A DNA stretch of 28,075 nucleotides, from assembly GCA_018715765.1 (NCBI GenBank), contig DVKY01000075.1, positions 1 through 28,075 on the forward strand. The letters are read 5' to 3'. The position numbers were made by a program, and so were the translations under genes. The notes under the pieces are model-generated. The model ran no database searches, was not told the DNA's origin, and worked only from the letters and a program-made list of their open reading frames with translations. This DNA is from Fimivicinus intestinavium (GTDB taxonomy: Bacteria; Bacillota; Clostridia; Oscillospirales; Acutalibacteraceae). Positions within the stretch are counted from its first letter, which is position 1. The number at the start of each line of letters is the position of its first letter. Below are positions 1 through 7,195 of the stretch, one piece after another.

Positions 1-451
1 GCGCCACAAACAACATGATTTATTTTTCCGCTCAGGCCGCGGGGGCCCATCCTTTTCCCTCGTCGGAAAAGGATGCAAAAGGACGTGGATAAACGGCACT
101 GCGGCGGCGGTTTTGAAATTTGCCACACCACAGCGCGTTCGGCGAACGCTTCCCGAACTCAGCCGCTCACGCGGCTTCAAACAGGCGGGAAGGTTCGCTT
201 TTTGCCCTTCGGGCCAAAAAGTCCCCTCACGTGCACGCAATGGGTGACATCAGCTGCCGCCTGGGCCTATCGTTACGTTTGAGGCCCTGAACAACGGCTT
301 ACAGGTTCCGCTGGGCCGGAACGAAAGTTGATTGTAGGGTCGGGTCTTGACCCGACCGGATGTAGATGCGCCCTGCAACCTCCTCGGAGGCAGGGGCTCC
401 CGGTTTTTATATCTGATGTCTAACGTCTGGAATCTGATGCCTGTTTCCCGC
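1..451. other. Non-coding, hairpin-rich intergenic stretch
   Basis: No convincing gene is seen here. Short open frames exist but lack ribosome sites and recognisable protein sequence. The stretch holds a perfect 11-bp hairpin (48-58 with 65-75), a CTTTTTG/CAAAAAG hairpin near 199-222, a perfect 9-bp palindrome (338-357), and a GC-rich imperfect hairpin around 370-397. The last two lie downstream of the minus-strand mscS gene and may help end its transcript. The rest shows no clear structure. Confidence 0.5.
338..357. repeat. Perfect palindrome, REP-like hairpin
   Basis: GGTCGGGTC (338-346) pairs perfectly with GACCCGACC (349-357) across a 2-nt TT centre. It lies about 95 bp beyond the stop of the minus-strand mscS gene. 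Short GC-rich palindromes of this kind are common as dispersed intergenic repeats in Clostridia, but no second copy is obvious in this window. It has no U-tract on either side, so calling it a terminator would be weak. Confidence 0.5.
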
Positions 452-1285
452 TTATGCCTCCCTGCTCACCACATGCACATCAAGCTGCTCATAGGGGATG
501 GTGATCCCGTTTTCATCAAATTTCAGCTTCACCGTCTCCTGCATCTCATAGAAGAGCGGCCAGTAGTCATCCGAGCGGCACCAAATCAGGCAGGCAAGCT
601 CAATGGCGTGGGCGTCGTGCGCCTTGACGCCGATGACGGGCGCGGGATCGTTGAGCACCATGGCATTCTCCTCCACGATCTCATGGAGCACACGCTTAGC
701 CAAAGCGATATCGTCGCTGTAGCTGATGCTGTAGCTTAGATCCAGCCTGCGCTTGTGCTCCGCCGTATAGTTGATGATGTTGTTTGTTGTCAGGTGGGAA
801 TTTGGGATAATGATGCGCTTGTTATCAATGGTATTGAGCGTGGTATTCATGAAAGTGATCTCCGCCACCGTGCCGGAGACCGTTTCCAGCTCGATGAAAT
901 CGCCGCTTTTAAAGGGCTTGGTGATGAGAATCTGTAATCCGCTGGCAAATTGGGCGATACTATCCTTCAAGCCGATGCCGGCAGTCACGCCTGCCGCGCC
1001 CAACGCGGTGATAAAGGAGTTGAGGTTGATGCCCAGCGTGGAAAGGGCGGAGAGGATCACGCCGAATTTGATCACAAGCTCCACAACATTGCGGATGAAT
1101 GGCTGCACAGCAGCATCCACATTTTTTGCAATCAGGCCCTTGGTCAACAGCTTTCCCACCAGCTTTGCCAGCCAGAAGCCAACCGCCAATATCAGCGCTG
1201 CGGCAATCAATTCCGGCAGAAAGCCCAGCAGCTTATCCCAGAAATTCTCGCTGGTCCAGGTTTTAAGTTGCTCCAACAGATTCAT
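452..1285 (-). CDS. mscS: MscS-family small-conductance mechanosensitive ion channel
   Basis: The product (277 aa) is a membrane channel that opens under membrane tension to release solutes during hypo-osmotic shock. An N-terminal amphipathic stretch is followed by hydrophobic segments near residues 20-50 and 65-90. Then comes the Gly/Ala-rich pore helix (about residues 92-125, containing ALGAAGVTAGIGL), which is the MscS TM3 signature. The beta domain follows (SGDFIELETVSGTVAEI, IIIPNS), and then an alpha/beta cytoplasmic domain. Length matches the E. coli MscS class. I chose the ATG at 1285 because GGAGG sits just upstream; an in-frame ATG at 1312 would add nine residues but has no such site. 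The gene is transcribed alone, away from the GH3 gene. A fitting promoter is at 1328-1357. Confidence 0.93.
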   Translation of the reverse strand: MNLLEQLKTWTSENFWDKLLGFLPELIAAALILAVGFWLAKLVGKLLTKGLIAKNVDAAVQPFIRNVVELVIKFGVILSALSTLGINLNSFITALGAAGVTAGIGLKDSIAQFASGLQILITKPFKSGDFIELETVSGTVAEITFMNTTLNTIDNKRIIIPNSHLTTNNIINYTAEHKRRLDLSYSISYSDDIALAKRVLHEIVEENAMVLNDPAPVIGVKAHDAHAIELACLIWCRSDDYWPLFYEMQETVKLKFDENGITIPYEQLDVHVVSREA

Positions 1286-1327
1286 AAAAACCTCCGTCCC
1301 TTCGTTTTGCATTCATGGTATGTTGGA

Positions 1328-1357
1328 ATTGTATCATTTTTTGTTACCAAAATGCAA
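1328..1357 (-). promoter_or_regulatory. Sigma-A-type promoter for mscS
   Basis: On the minus strand, TTGCAT (1357-1352) and TACAAT (1333-1328) are separated by 18 nt in an AT-rich stretch, about 40 bp before the mscS start. The assignment is by motif and position only. Confidence 0.55.
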
Positions 1358-1462
1358 ACTTCAAATTTAAAAATTTAATGCTGAAAATAAAACCGTTTTT
1401 AATAATAAAACATTTTTATTTAGAACATAATCTAAAATTTATAACGAATCTTTATAAAATAC

Positions 1463-1491
1463 TGGATTCTTTAGCTAATTCGATGTATAAT
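1463..1491 (+). promoter_or_regulatory. Probable promoter for the GH3 gene
   Basis: A perfect TATAAT (1486-1491) lies 76 bp before the GH3 start codon. The best -35 at 17-nt spacing is TGGATT (1463-1468), which matches the consensus weakly. The upstream DNA (1360-1480) is strongly AT-rich, which may act as an UP element. Confidence 0.5.
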
Positions 1492-1566
1492 TGCGGCGGT
1501 AACGCTTGGAAAATTGGATAGGGTTCCAAGCGCTGCAAAAGACTGTTTTAGAAAAGAGGGAGCAAA

Positions 1567-4329
1567 TTGAAATCAGGGAAGAAGTGGCTCAGCCTCGTGC
1601 TGGCAGGCATGCTGTTGGCGCAGGCGGCCGTGCTGCCTGTAGCGCAGGCGGCGGAGAGCCCAAGCTCGGCGCAGCAGTATGCACAGCAGGTGGCCTATCA
1701 AACGGAGGCGGAAGGAATCGTTCTGCTGAAAAACGAAAACAACTGCTTACCGCTGGATGGGCAAAAGGTCAACGTGTTCGGGGTGGCCTCCGTGAATGCA
1801 TTTTACGGCGGCGGAGGTTCCGGAATGATTGACAGCAGCAATGTCACCGATTTTTATACCGCTTTGGAGCAGGCGGGCATCTCCTATAACACGGAGTTAA
1901 AATCCGCCTATGACCAATGGGATCGGAAGCATCCGCTCAATGTGGAGGAGCTGCTCAATGCGCAGGATATCTTCAGCCTTGGCACAAGGCTTCTGTTCGG
2001 CGGCGCTACCCGTGTGGAGATGCCGGTAGACCGCCTCTCTGACACGTTGAAGGAAAACGCTGAGGCATTTTCCGACACAGCGATCTTTTTCTATGGCCGC
2101 GGCGGCTCGGAGGGCTCCGATATGGCAGAGAAGGATTTGCAGATGACAGAGGACGAGCGTGCCCTTCTGGACTATGTGGCGCAGGCATATGAGCATGTGA
2201 TTGTGGTTTTCAACGTTGCAAACATGCCGGAGATGGGCTGGCTTGAGGAGTATGATTCCATTGAGGCCGCTCTGTTCGTCGGGCTTCCCGGCGTGGCGGG
2301 TATGCAGGCGGTGGCGGATGTCCTCTCCGGTAAGGTGAATCCCTCCGGCAGGCTGGCGGATACGATTGCCTACCGGGTGGCTGACCATCCCTCCAGCGCT
2401 AATTTTGGAGACTATACCTATTCAGGCACTTCTAATAAGTATATCGAATATCAGGAAAGCATTTATATCGGCTATCGCTATTTCGAGACCTTTGCGCAGG
2501 ATCAGGTGCAATATCCGTTTGGATACGGGCTATCCTACACGGATTTCCAGTGGGATGTCTGCTCCATCACATCGGATGGCGACACCGTGCAGGCTGTGGT
2601 GCAGGTGACAAACTGCGGGCAGCGCGCGGGCAAGGATGTGGTGCAGGTGTATTTTTCTGCTCCGTACCAGACAGGCGGGCTGGAAAAAAGTGCGATCGCC
2701 CTTGCGGCCTATGCAAAAACGAAACTGCTTGCCCCTGGCGAATCGCAGACGGTAACGCTCACCTATGATTTCGACGATATGGCCTCCTATGATGAGAAGA
2801 AGGAGCAGGCATGGGTGTTGGATGCAGGCGACTATATTGTGAGCGTCCGGCGCAATGTGCGGGAGAGCGTGGCTGAGGAGCACTTCACGCTGGAGGAGCC
2901 GGTCATCCGGCGTTATGACGATGCCACGGGCGCCCAAATTCAAAACCTGTTTTCTGACGTTGCGGGCGGCATCACCTATTTTTCCCGCAGCGACCCGGAG
3001 GGAACCTATCCCCAGGGCCCAATGACACAGATGACGGATGCCATCCGCAATGCGGATGAGGAGCCAGCGCCGAAAACAGAGGGCACGGTTCCAACGACGG
3101 GCGCGGTCTATGACACCGGTGTGATCACCCTGCGGGATGTGTATGAGGATGAATCCCTTTGGAATGCGTTTTTGGATCAGCTGACCGTGGATGAAATGAT
3201 TGAGCTTGTGGGCAATTGCGGCTATCAATCGCCGGCCATTGAACGGCTGGGTATCCCGGCAACCGTGGATAACGACGGCCCGGCCAGCATTAAGGGCAAA
3301 AACGGATTTTTTGCCTCGGAGTCAAGCCTGGCGTTCCCGACCGAAACCATTATCGCCTGCACGTTTAATGACGCACTGGCGCAGGAGATGGGCTCTGCCG
3401 TCGGCAAATGCGCTGCGGAGCTCGGCACGCATGTATGGTATGCGCCGGCGGCAAACCTGCACCGCAACCCGATGGGTGGACGGAACTTTGAATATTATTC
3501 TGAGGATCCGCTGCTTTCCGGCAAGATGGCGGCGGCAGTCATCCGCGGTGCACAGAGCGAAAACCTGGTGGTTACTCTGAAGCATTTTGCCCTCAACGAT
3601 CAGGAGACAAACCGCTACGGCGTTTTCACCTGGTGCAATGAGCAGGCAATGCGCGAGCTTTATTTGAAACCCTTTGAGATCGCCGTGAAGGAGGCAGATG
3701 CCTCCGGCATGATGTCTGGACTCAACCGGATCGGGACGGACTGGTGCGGCGGAAGCTATGCGCTGTTGACGCAGCTGCTCCGAGAGGAGTGGGGCTTTGA
3801 GGGAATTGTCGTGACGGATTTCTATTTGAATTTCACCGGGAAAGGATATATGAATCCGAATCTCGCCGTCTATGCCGGCAACGATGAATTGCTGTGTATG
3901 CTCTGGAGCGTGCGCAAGATTGTTCTGGAGCCCTCCATGAAGCAGGCCTATGAGAGGGACCCCATCGGGTATGGGGAAGCGCTGCGCCGGTGTGCAAAGA
4001 ATATCTGCATGGTTAAAATGCGCACCAATGCGTTTTTAGAGGCTGATTCGGACATTACAGAACCCTCCCAGCCTGTCACCGAGGCCCCGGAGCAGACCGG
4101 ACAGGCGCCATCTGAAACGGTGACACAGCCCAACGGGCAGGATGGGGGACAAGCTGTCGAACCATCCACTGAGATGCCGGAGGCTTCCGAGCCCGGCAGC
4201 ACCGAGGCGGAAAACCCACTGACAGGGGACGCGCGCAGCCTGCTGCTTTTGGCAGTGCCTGCATCTGCGCTGGCAGTGCTGGTATTGGCGCGGCCTATAC
4301 GCCGCCGGAAGGCCCGTGGCGATAGATAA
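1567..4329 (+). CDS. Surface-anchored GH3 beta-glucosidase with permuted domain order
   Basis: A 920-aa glycoside hydrolase family 3 enzyme, expected to release sugars from beta-linked oligosaccharides. A signal peptide (residues 1-28, ending AQA) is followed by the domain that is normally C-terminal in GH3 (about 45-330, ending FGYGLSYT), with the likely acid/base E182 in GSEGSD. A fibronectin-III-like domain (about 335-425) comes next. The (beta/alpha)8 domain is last (about 530-810), with K672-H673 in the substrate site and nucleophile D751 in VVTDF. This swapped order is known from Ruminococcus albus and Butyrivibrio fibrisolvens beta-glucosidases. A Pro/Glu/Thr linker leads to NPLTG (883-887), a hydrophobic helix and an Arg/Lys tail, a sortase-type sorting signal. 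The start is TTG at 1567, preceded by GAGGGAG; no ATG is better placed. The exact substrate is not visible. Confidence 0.92.
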   Translation: MKSGKKWLSLVLAGMLLAQAAVLPVAQAAESPSSAQQYAQQVAYQTEAEGIVLLKNENNCLPLDGQKVNVFGVASVNAFYGGGGSGMIDSSNVTDFYTALEQAGISYNTELKSAYDQWDRKHPLNVEELLNAQDIFSLGTRLLFGGATRVEMPVDRLSDTLKENAEAFSDTAIFFYGRGGSEGSDMAEKDLQMTEDERALLDYVAQAYEHVIVVFNVANMPEMGWLEEYDSIEAALFVGLPGVAGMQAVADVLSGKVNPSGRLADTIAYRVADHPSSANFGDYTYSGTSNKYIEYQESIYIGYRYFETFAQDQVQYPFGYGLSYTDFQWDVCSITSDGDTVQAVVQVTNCGQRAGKDVVQVYFSAPYQTGGLEKSAIALAAYAKTKLLAPGESQTVTLTYDFDDMASYDEKKEQAWVLDAGDYIVSVRRNVRESVAEEHFTLEEPVIRRYDDATGAQIQNLFSDVAGGITYFSRSDPEGTYPQGPMTQMTDAIRNADEEPAPKTEGTVPTTGAVYDTGVITLRDVYEDESLWNAFLDQLTVDEMIELVGNCGYQSPAIERLGIPATVDNDGPASIKGKNGFFASESSLAFPTETIIACTFNDALAQEMGSAVGKCAAELGTHVWYAPAANLHRNPMGGRNFEYYSEDPLLSGKMAAAVIRGAQSENLVVTLKHFALNDQETNRYGVFTWCNEQAMRELYLKPFEIAVKEADASGMMSGLNRIGTDWCGGSYALLTQLLREEWGFEGIVVTDFYLNFTGKGYMNPNLAVYAGNDELLCMLWSVRKIVLEPSMKQAYERDPIGYGEALRRCAKNICMVKMRTNAFLEADSDITEPSQPVTEAPEQTGQAPSETVTQPNGQDGGQAVEPSTEMPEASEPGSTEAENPLTGDARSLLLLAVPASALAVLVLARPIRRRKARGDR

Positions 4330-4420
4330 ACATGAAGCCCATGTCCTGCGGGGCATAGGATTGGCGTAAACGGGTGAATGAACCGTTGAGACGGCGTTGT
4401 CCAAAGTTATTTTAACGCAG

Positions 4421-4475
4421 GGAGCCTTCCTGTGTGCGGCCGTTCTGCGGCTGTACCAGGAAGGCTCCATTTTTT
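4421..4475 (+). terminator. Rho-independent terminator after the GH3 gene
   Basis: A perfect 12-bp stem (4421-4432 with 4457-4468) carries a 24-nt loop that can itself fold. On the plus strand it is followed by a run of T (4470-4475). It lies about 90 bp after the GH3 stop. The minus-strand Nudix gene ends beyond it, so it could also shield against convergent reading. Confidence 0.85.
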
Positions 4476-4589
4476 CTCCGGAAAAGGCAGAGTCAAAATC
4501 CCAGGGCAGGTTAGAAAGCTCTCGTTGTTCCAGCTGGCTGTTCGGTGGGGGAGGAGCTGTCGGGCCGCGCGGCTCAGGACAGGGCCCGC

Positions 4590-5123
4590 TTATCGAGAGA
4601 GCGGGTGGTTTTCCTGCTTCTTGCCTTGGAATGACGAAATGGCCTGTGTTAGGACAGACATGATTTCCGGATAGAAAAAGAGCTGATTTTCCTTCAGCAA
4701 CCGGCGGAAGGCGGAAGGTGATACCCATTTTGCCTGTGCGACCTCCTCTTTCTGGAGCGTCAGTGTGTCCAGCGCCGCGTCCGCGCGCACCAGATAGAGA
4801 TCCCACAGCAGTTCGCCGCGCGGGATACGCCGCAAAAACGTAAGCTGCTCCGGCGTAACGGTGATGCCGAGCTCTTCCCGCAGCTCCCGGATACAGCCCT
4901 GCGCCGTGCTTTCTCCGGCAAGCATGCGCCCTGTGGTCAGCGCCCAGACGCCGGGCAGAATTTCGCACTGCATGCTGCGTTGCTGAATCAGGATTTCACC
5001 GCGGCTATTTATTACCCAGGCCTCTATGGCGGGGTGAAATTCGCCAGCCGCGTAGCTTGCGCCCTTCGGCCGGATGCCTCCGGTACGGCGTCCGTTTTGA
5101 TCACAGACATCCCAATATTCCAT
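4590..5123 (-). CDS. Nudix hydrolase
   Basis: A 177-aa Nudix-fold hydrolase, which cleaves nucleoside diphosphates linked to another group X. A full Nudix box of the form Gx5Ex7REuxEExGu is visible (GRMLAGE through RELREELGI, around residues 65-88). Its glutamates bind the catalytic metal. The opening (MEYWDVCDQNGRRTG) and the following HPAIEAWVIN resemble the isopentenyl-diphosphate isomerase-like branch of Nudix enzymes, but the conserved IDI cysteine is not evident, so the substrate stays open. The ATG at 5123 follows an AAAGGGG ribosome site. It is a single gene, divergent from yajC and convergent with the GH3 gene. Confidence 0.92.
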   Translation of the reverse strand: MEYWDVCDQNGRRTGGIRPKGASYAAGEFHPAIEAWVINSRGEILIQQRSMQCEILPGVWALTTGRMLAGESTAQGCIRELREELGITVTPEQLTFLRRIPRGELLWDLYLVRADAALDTLTLQKEEVAQAKWVSPSAFRRLLKENQLFFYPEIMSVLTQAISSFQGKKQENHPLSR

Positions 5124-5178
5124 GTGGCCGCCCCTTTCGTTTTTCTGTTTTTTTGCAGGATAAACTGTATTTTGACGC

Positions 5179-5207
5179 TTGCATATTCCTGCTGTTGCAG
5201 GTATAAT
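5179..5207 (+). promoter_or_regulatory. Sigma-A promoter for yajC
   Basis: TTGCAT (5179-5184), a 17-nt spacer and a perfect TATAAT (5202-5207) lie 35 bp before the yajC start codon. A TTGACG at 5172-5177 is also present but would give a 24-nt spacer. Confidence 0.7.
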
Positions 5208-5241
5208 AGCAGTATTATAAAATCACGGAGGTAGCAATTGA

Positions 5242-5733
5242 ATGGCAGCTTTTCATCTCTTGACTTCGGGCAGCGGTACGGCGTCCTCATCCCCCTACAC
5301 CATGATTCTTTTGATGGTCGCCATGTTCGCGATTATGTATTTTGTCATGATTCGCCCGCAAAAGAAACAGCAGAAAAAAGAGCAGGAAATGCGCGACAGC
5401 TTGCAGGTCGGCGATGAGATCACGACAATCGGCGGCATCATGGGCCGTGTTGTCACGGTGAAGGAGGATTCTCTTATCATCGAGACCGGCGCGGATCGCA
5501 ACAAGATGCGCATTGCCCGTTGGGCCGTCCAGACGAATAACACCGCGAATGAAAAACTGGCCGCTGAGCGCGAGGCAGCGCAGGCCAAGGCGCAGGAGGA
5601 ACGCGCCAAGCGCGCCGCAGAGGAAGGCGCCAAAAAAGGAAAGCGGCGCGGCAGGAAAAAGGATCTTCCGGAGACTGCCTCCACCGCTCAGGCTGAGGAA
5701 GCAGCTCAGGCAGAAAAGAAGGACGAGGAATAA
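5242..5733 (+). CDS. yajC: Preprotein translocase accessory subunit YajC
   Basis: YajC (163 aa) is a single-span membrane protein associated with the SecDF-YajC complex, which assists Sec-dependent export. A Gly/Ser-rich N-terminus is followed by one transmembrane helix (about 20-38, ending FVMIRPQ). A basic stretch KKQQKKEQEM then leads into the YajC core LQVGDEITTIGGIMGRV, the family hallmark. The core ends near residue 100. The remaining 60 or so residues are a Lys/Glu/Ala-rich charged tail, longer than in typical 90-110 aa YajC proteins. GGAGG lies 11 nt before the ATG. The next gene is a TIGR04086 protein, a pairing common in Firmicutes. Confidence 0.96.
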   Translation: MAAFHLLTSGSGTASSSPYTMILLMVAMFAIMYFVMIRPQKKQQKKEQEMRDSLQVGDEITTIGGIMGRVVTVKEDSLIIETGADRNKMRIARWAVQTNNTANEKLAAEREAAQAKAQEERAKRAAEEGAKKGKRRGRKKDLPETASTAQAEEAAQAEKKDEE

Positions 5734-5753
5734 GACACTGCGAAAAAGAAACA

Positions 5754-5806
5754 ACAGGCGGCGGAATAGCTGGGAGAACCAGTGGTTCCGCCGCTTGTGT
5801 TTATTC
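5754..5806 (+). terminator. Terminator or attenuator after yajC
   Basis: A 13-bp stem (5754-5766 with 5786-5798, one G-U pair) is topped by an inner CTGG/CCAG stem and followed by GTTTATT. It sits between yajC and the TIGR04086 gene, so it may only partly stop transcription and so lower expression of the second gene. Confidence 0.65.
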
Positions 5807-5896
5807 CAGCCGCTTATGCGGTTGCGTTGATTCTTTTTGCGGCATATCCACCCTCTTTGTCTCATATTTTTGATATTAGAACAGGAGGGGGATCGT

Positions 5897-6310
5897 ATGA
5901 GTCAGGCAAAGAAGAAAAAAGCGGCCGGTCAGAATCGCCCGCACGCGTTGGTAATTCGTGTCTTGACCGGTTTTGCCGTTGGTATGATTTTTTTATTGCT
6001 TCTATTGGCAATTTTTGCTTGGATTATCGTTAAATCCGATCTGAACGGCGCCAGCGTCTATCTTTTAGGCTTGCTTGCGGGCGGCGTTGCTTCGTTTGTA
6101 GCCGGCTTTTTTGTAACGCGGCCCTTCCACCGCAAGGGGCTTCCGTTCGGTGTGTTAGCTGCATTGCCGCTCATTGCGGCAGTTAGCGCGATGGCGTTGA
6201 TTGCAAACCGGGGCTCCGCAGGCGTGCATTTTTATATTCTTGTGGCTGTTATGCTGTTGTGCGGCGCTTTGGGCGGGATATGCGCGGCAAATTTGCGCAA
6301 ATTTAAATAA
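5897..6310 (+). CDS. TIGR04086 family (YrzE-like) membrane protein
   Basis: A 137-aa membrane protein of unknown function. A basic N-terminus (MSQAKKKKAAG) precedes four hydrophobic segments: about residues 20-45, 52-72 (GLLAGGVASFVAGFF), 82-100 and 107-130. Size, four-span layout and position after yajC match the TIGR04086 family, which includes B. subtilis YrzE. I set the start at 5897 because GGAGGGG lies six bases before that ATG. An upstream in-frame ATG at 5837 would add 20 residues covering the ribosome site itself. Family assignment is from memory of the pattern, not a profile search. Confidence 0.8.
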   Translation: MSQAKKKKAAGQNRPHALVIRVLTGFAVGMIFLLLLLAIFAWIIVKSDLNGASVYLLGLLAGGVASFVAGFFVTRPFHRKGLPFGVLAALPLIAAVSAMALIANRGSAGVHFYILVAVMLLCGALGGICAANLRKFK

Positions 6311-6368
6311 GAACGCCCGGCGTGAGTGCTGCTTGCCGGCTGGGTGCGCTTTCCTGACGCAGAGGCCT

Positions 6369-6974
6369 TTATGCGTCAATATAGGCGCGCACCCGCAGGG
6401 GAAGCCCCGCCTCCCGCGCAACACGTCGGCATGCTTCCAGATCTTCCGTCGGCAGGCAATCGACTACGGAGAGAACAGCCTCCGGCAGGAGCTGTTTGCA
6501 ATCCTGTGCAAATTGCAGCATGGCGCGAAAGGCTGGCTCGCCAAAAACAGGGCGGCACAGCCGGTTGTAAGAGGCGGCGTCCGGTGCGTTCAAACTGATA
6601 GAGACGGAATCCACCAGCCCGCGCAGCAGGCGCGCGGTCGGAAAACCGTGGATCAAGTCGCTTAGGCCGTTGGTGTTGACCCGGAGCTTGCAGCCCGGGT
6701 CTTTTTCTTTGAGATATTTGCAGACGGCCACTACGAGGTCAATGCGCTCCAATGGTTCCCCATATCCGCAAAAGACGATAGAATGGTAGGCGGAAATCTC
6801 CCGCTCCTCAAACGCGCGGATCACCTCGTCAAAATCAGGCTCATGCTCCAGCCAAAGGCTGCCTTCGCTGCCGATTCCCTCGGTTTTTTGGCGGATACAG
6901 AATGCGCAGCGGCAAGGGCAGCGGTTCGTGAGATTGACATACAGGTTGGATCCCAGTTCATATAAGATCGTCAT
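6369..6974 (-). CDS. Radical SAM protein, TatD-associated (TIGR04038-like)
   Basis: A 201-aa radical S-adenosylmethionine enzyme. The cluster motif Cx3Cx2C is at C19, C23 and C26 (RCPCRCAFC), just after the strand NLYVNLTNR. The SAM-binding glycine motif follows as VFCGYGEPLER. LRVNTNGL and SVSISLNAPD mark later barrel strands. The short length and the opening ILYELGSNLYVNLTNRCPC match the small radical SAM family usually found beside tatD-type DNases. No tatD is present here, and the substrate of the family is unknown. The ATG at 6974 follows AGAGGA with proper spacing; an ATG at 6989 lies upstream of that site. The gene stands alone. Confidence 0.85.
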   Translation of the reverse strand: MTILYELGSNLYVNLTNRCPCRCAFCIRQKTEGIGSEGSLWLEHEPDFDEVIRAFEEREISAYHSIVFCGYGEPLERIDLVVAVCKYLKEKDPGCKLRVNTNGLSDLIHGFPTARLLRGLVDSVSISLNAPDAASYNRLCRPVFGEPAFRAMLQFAQDCKQLLPEAVLSVVDCLPTEDLEACRRVAREAGLPLRVRAYIDA

Positions 6975-7106
6975 GGCGGTTCCTCTCATCCGGTTTATTT
7001 TGTTCAGATATTATCATGTTTTTCGCAGAAAATCAACAAAGTGCGATCTGGTGTCTATATTTTATATATTATTTATAATGTTAAGCAATTATTTTGTATA
7101 TATTTC

Positions 7107-7135
7107 TTGACTTCTTTAGATGGCGCGAATATAAT
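7107..7135 (+). promoter_or_regulatory. Near-consensus sigma-A promoter
   Basis: TTGACT (7107-7112), a 17-nt spacer and a perfect TATAAT (7130-7135) lie 60 bp before the start of the propeller-like surface protein. It is among the strongest-looking promoters in the window, suggesting high expression. Confidence 0.85.
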
Positions 7136-7195
7136 TGAATTTAGATTCTGGGAATCTTCGTTCAAAAATAATATGATTGGAGAGGAGTCAAAAAG

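Noticed and set aside
73..282. 69-codon plus-strand frame near the window start
   Set aside because: It has no ribosome site, begins inside the end of a hairpin, and has a composition unlike the real genes.
4036..4968. 310-codon open frame on the minus strand
   Set aside because: It overlaps the 3-prime end of the GH3 gene, its terminator and the Nudix gene. Its translation is Arg/Pro/Ala-rich with no recognisable domain.
5172..5207. TTGACG at 5172 as the -35 of yajC
   Set aside because: The spacer to TATAAT would be 24 nt; TTGCAT at 5179 gives a proper 17 nt.
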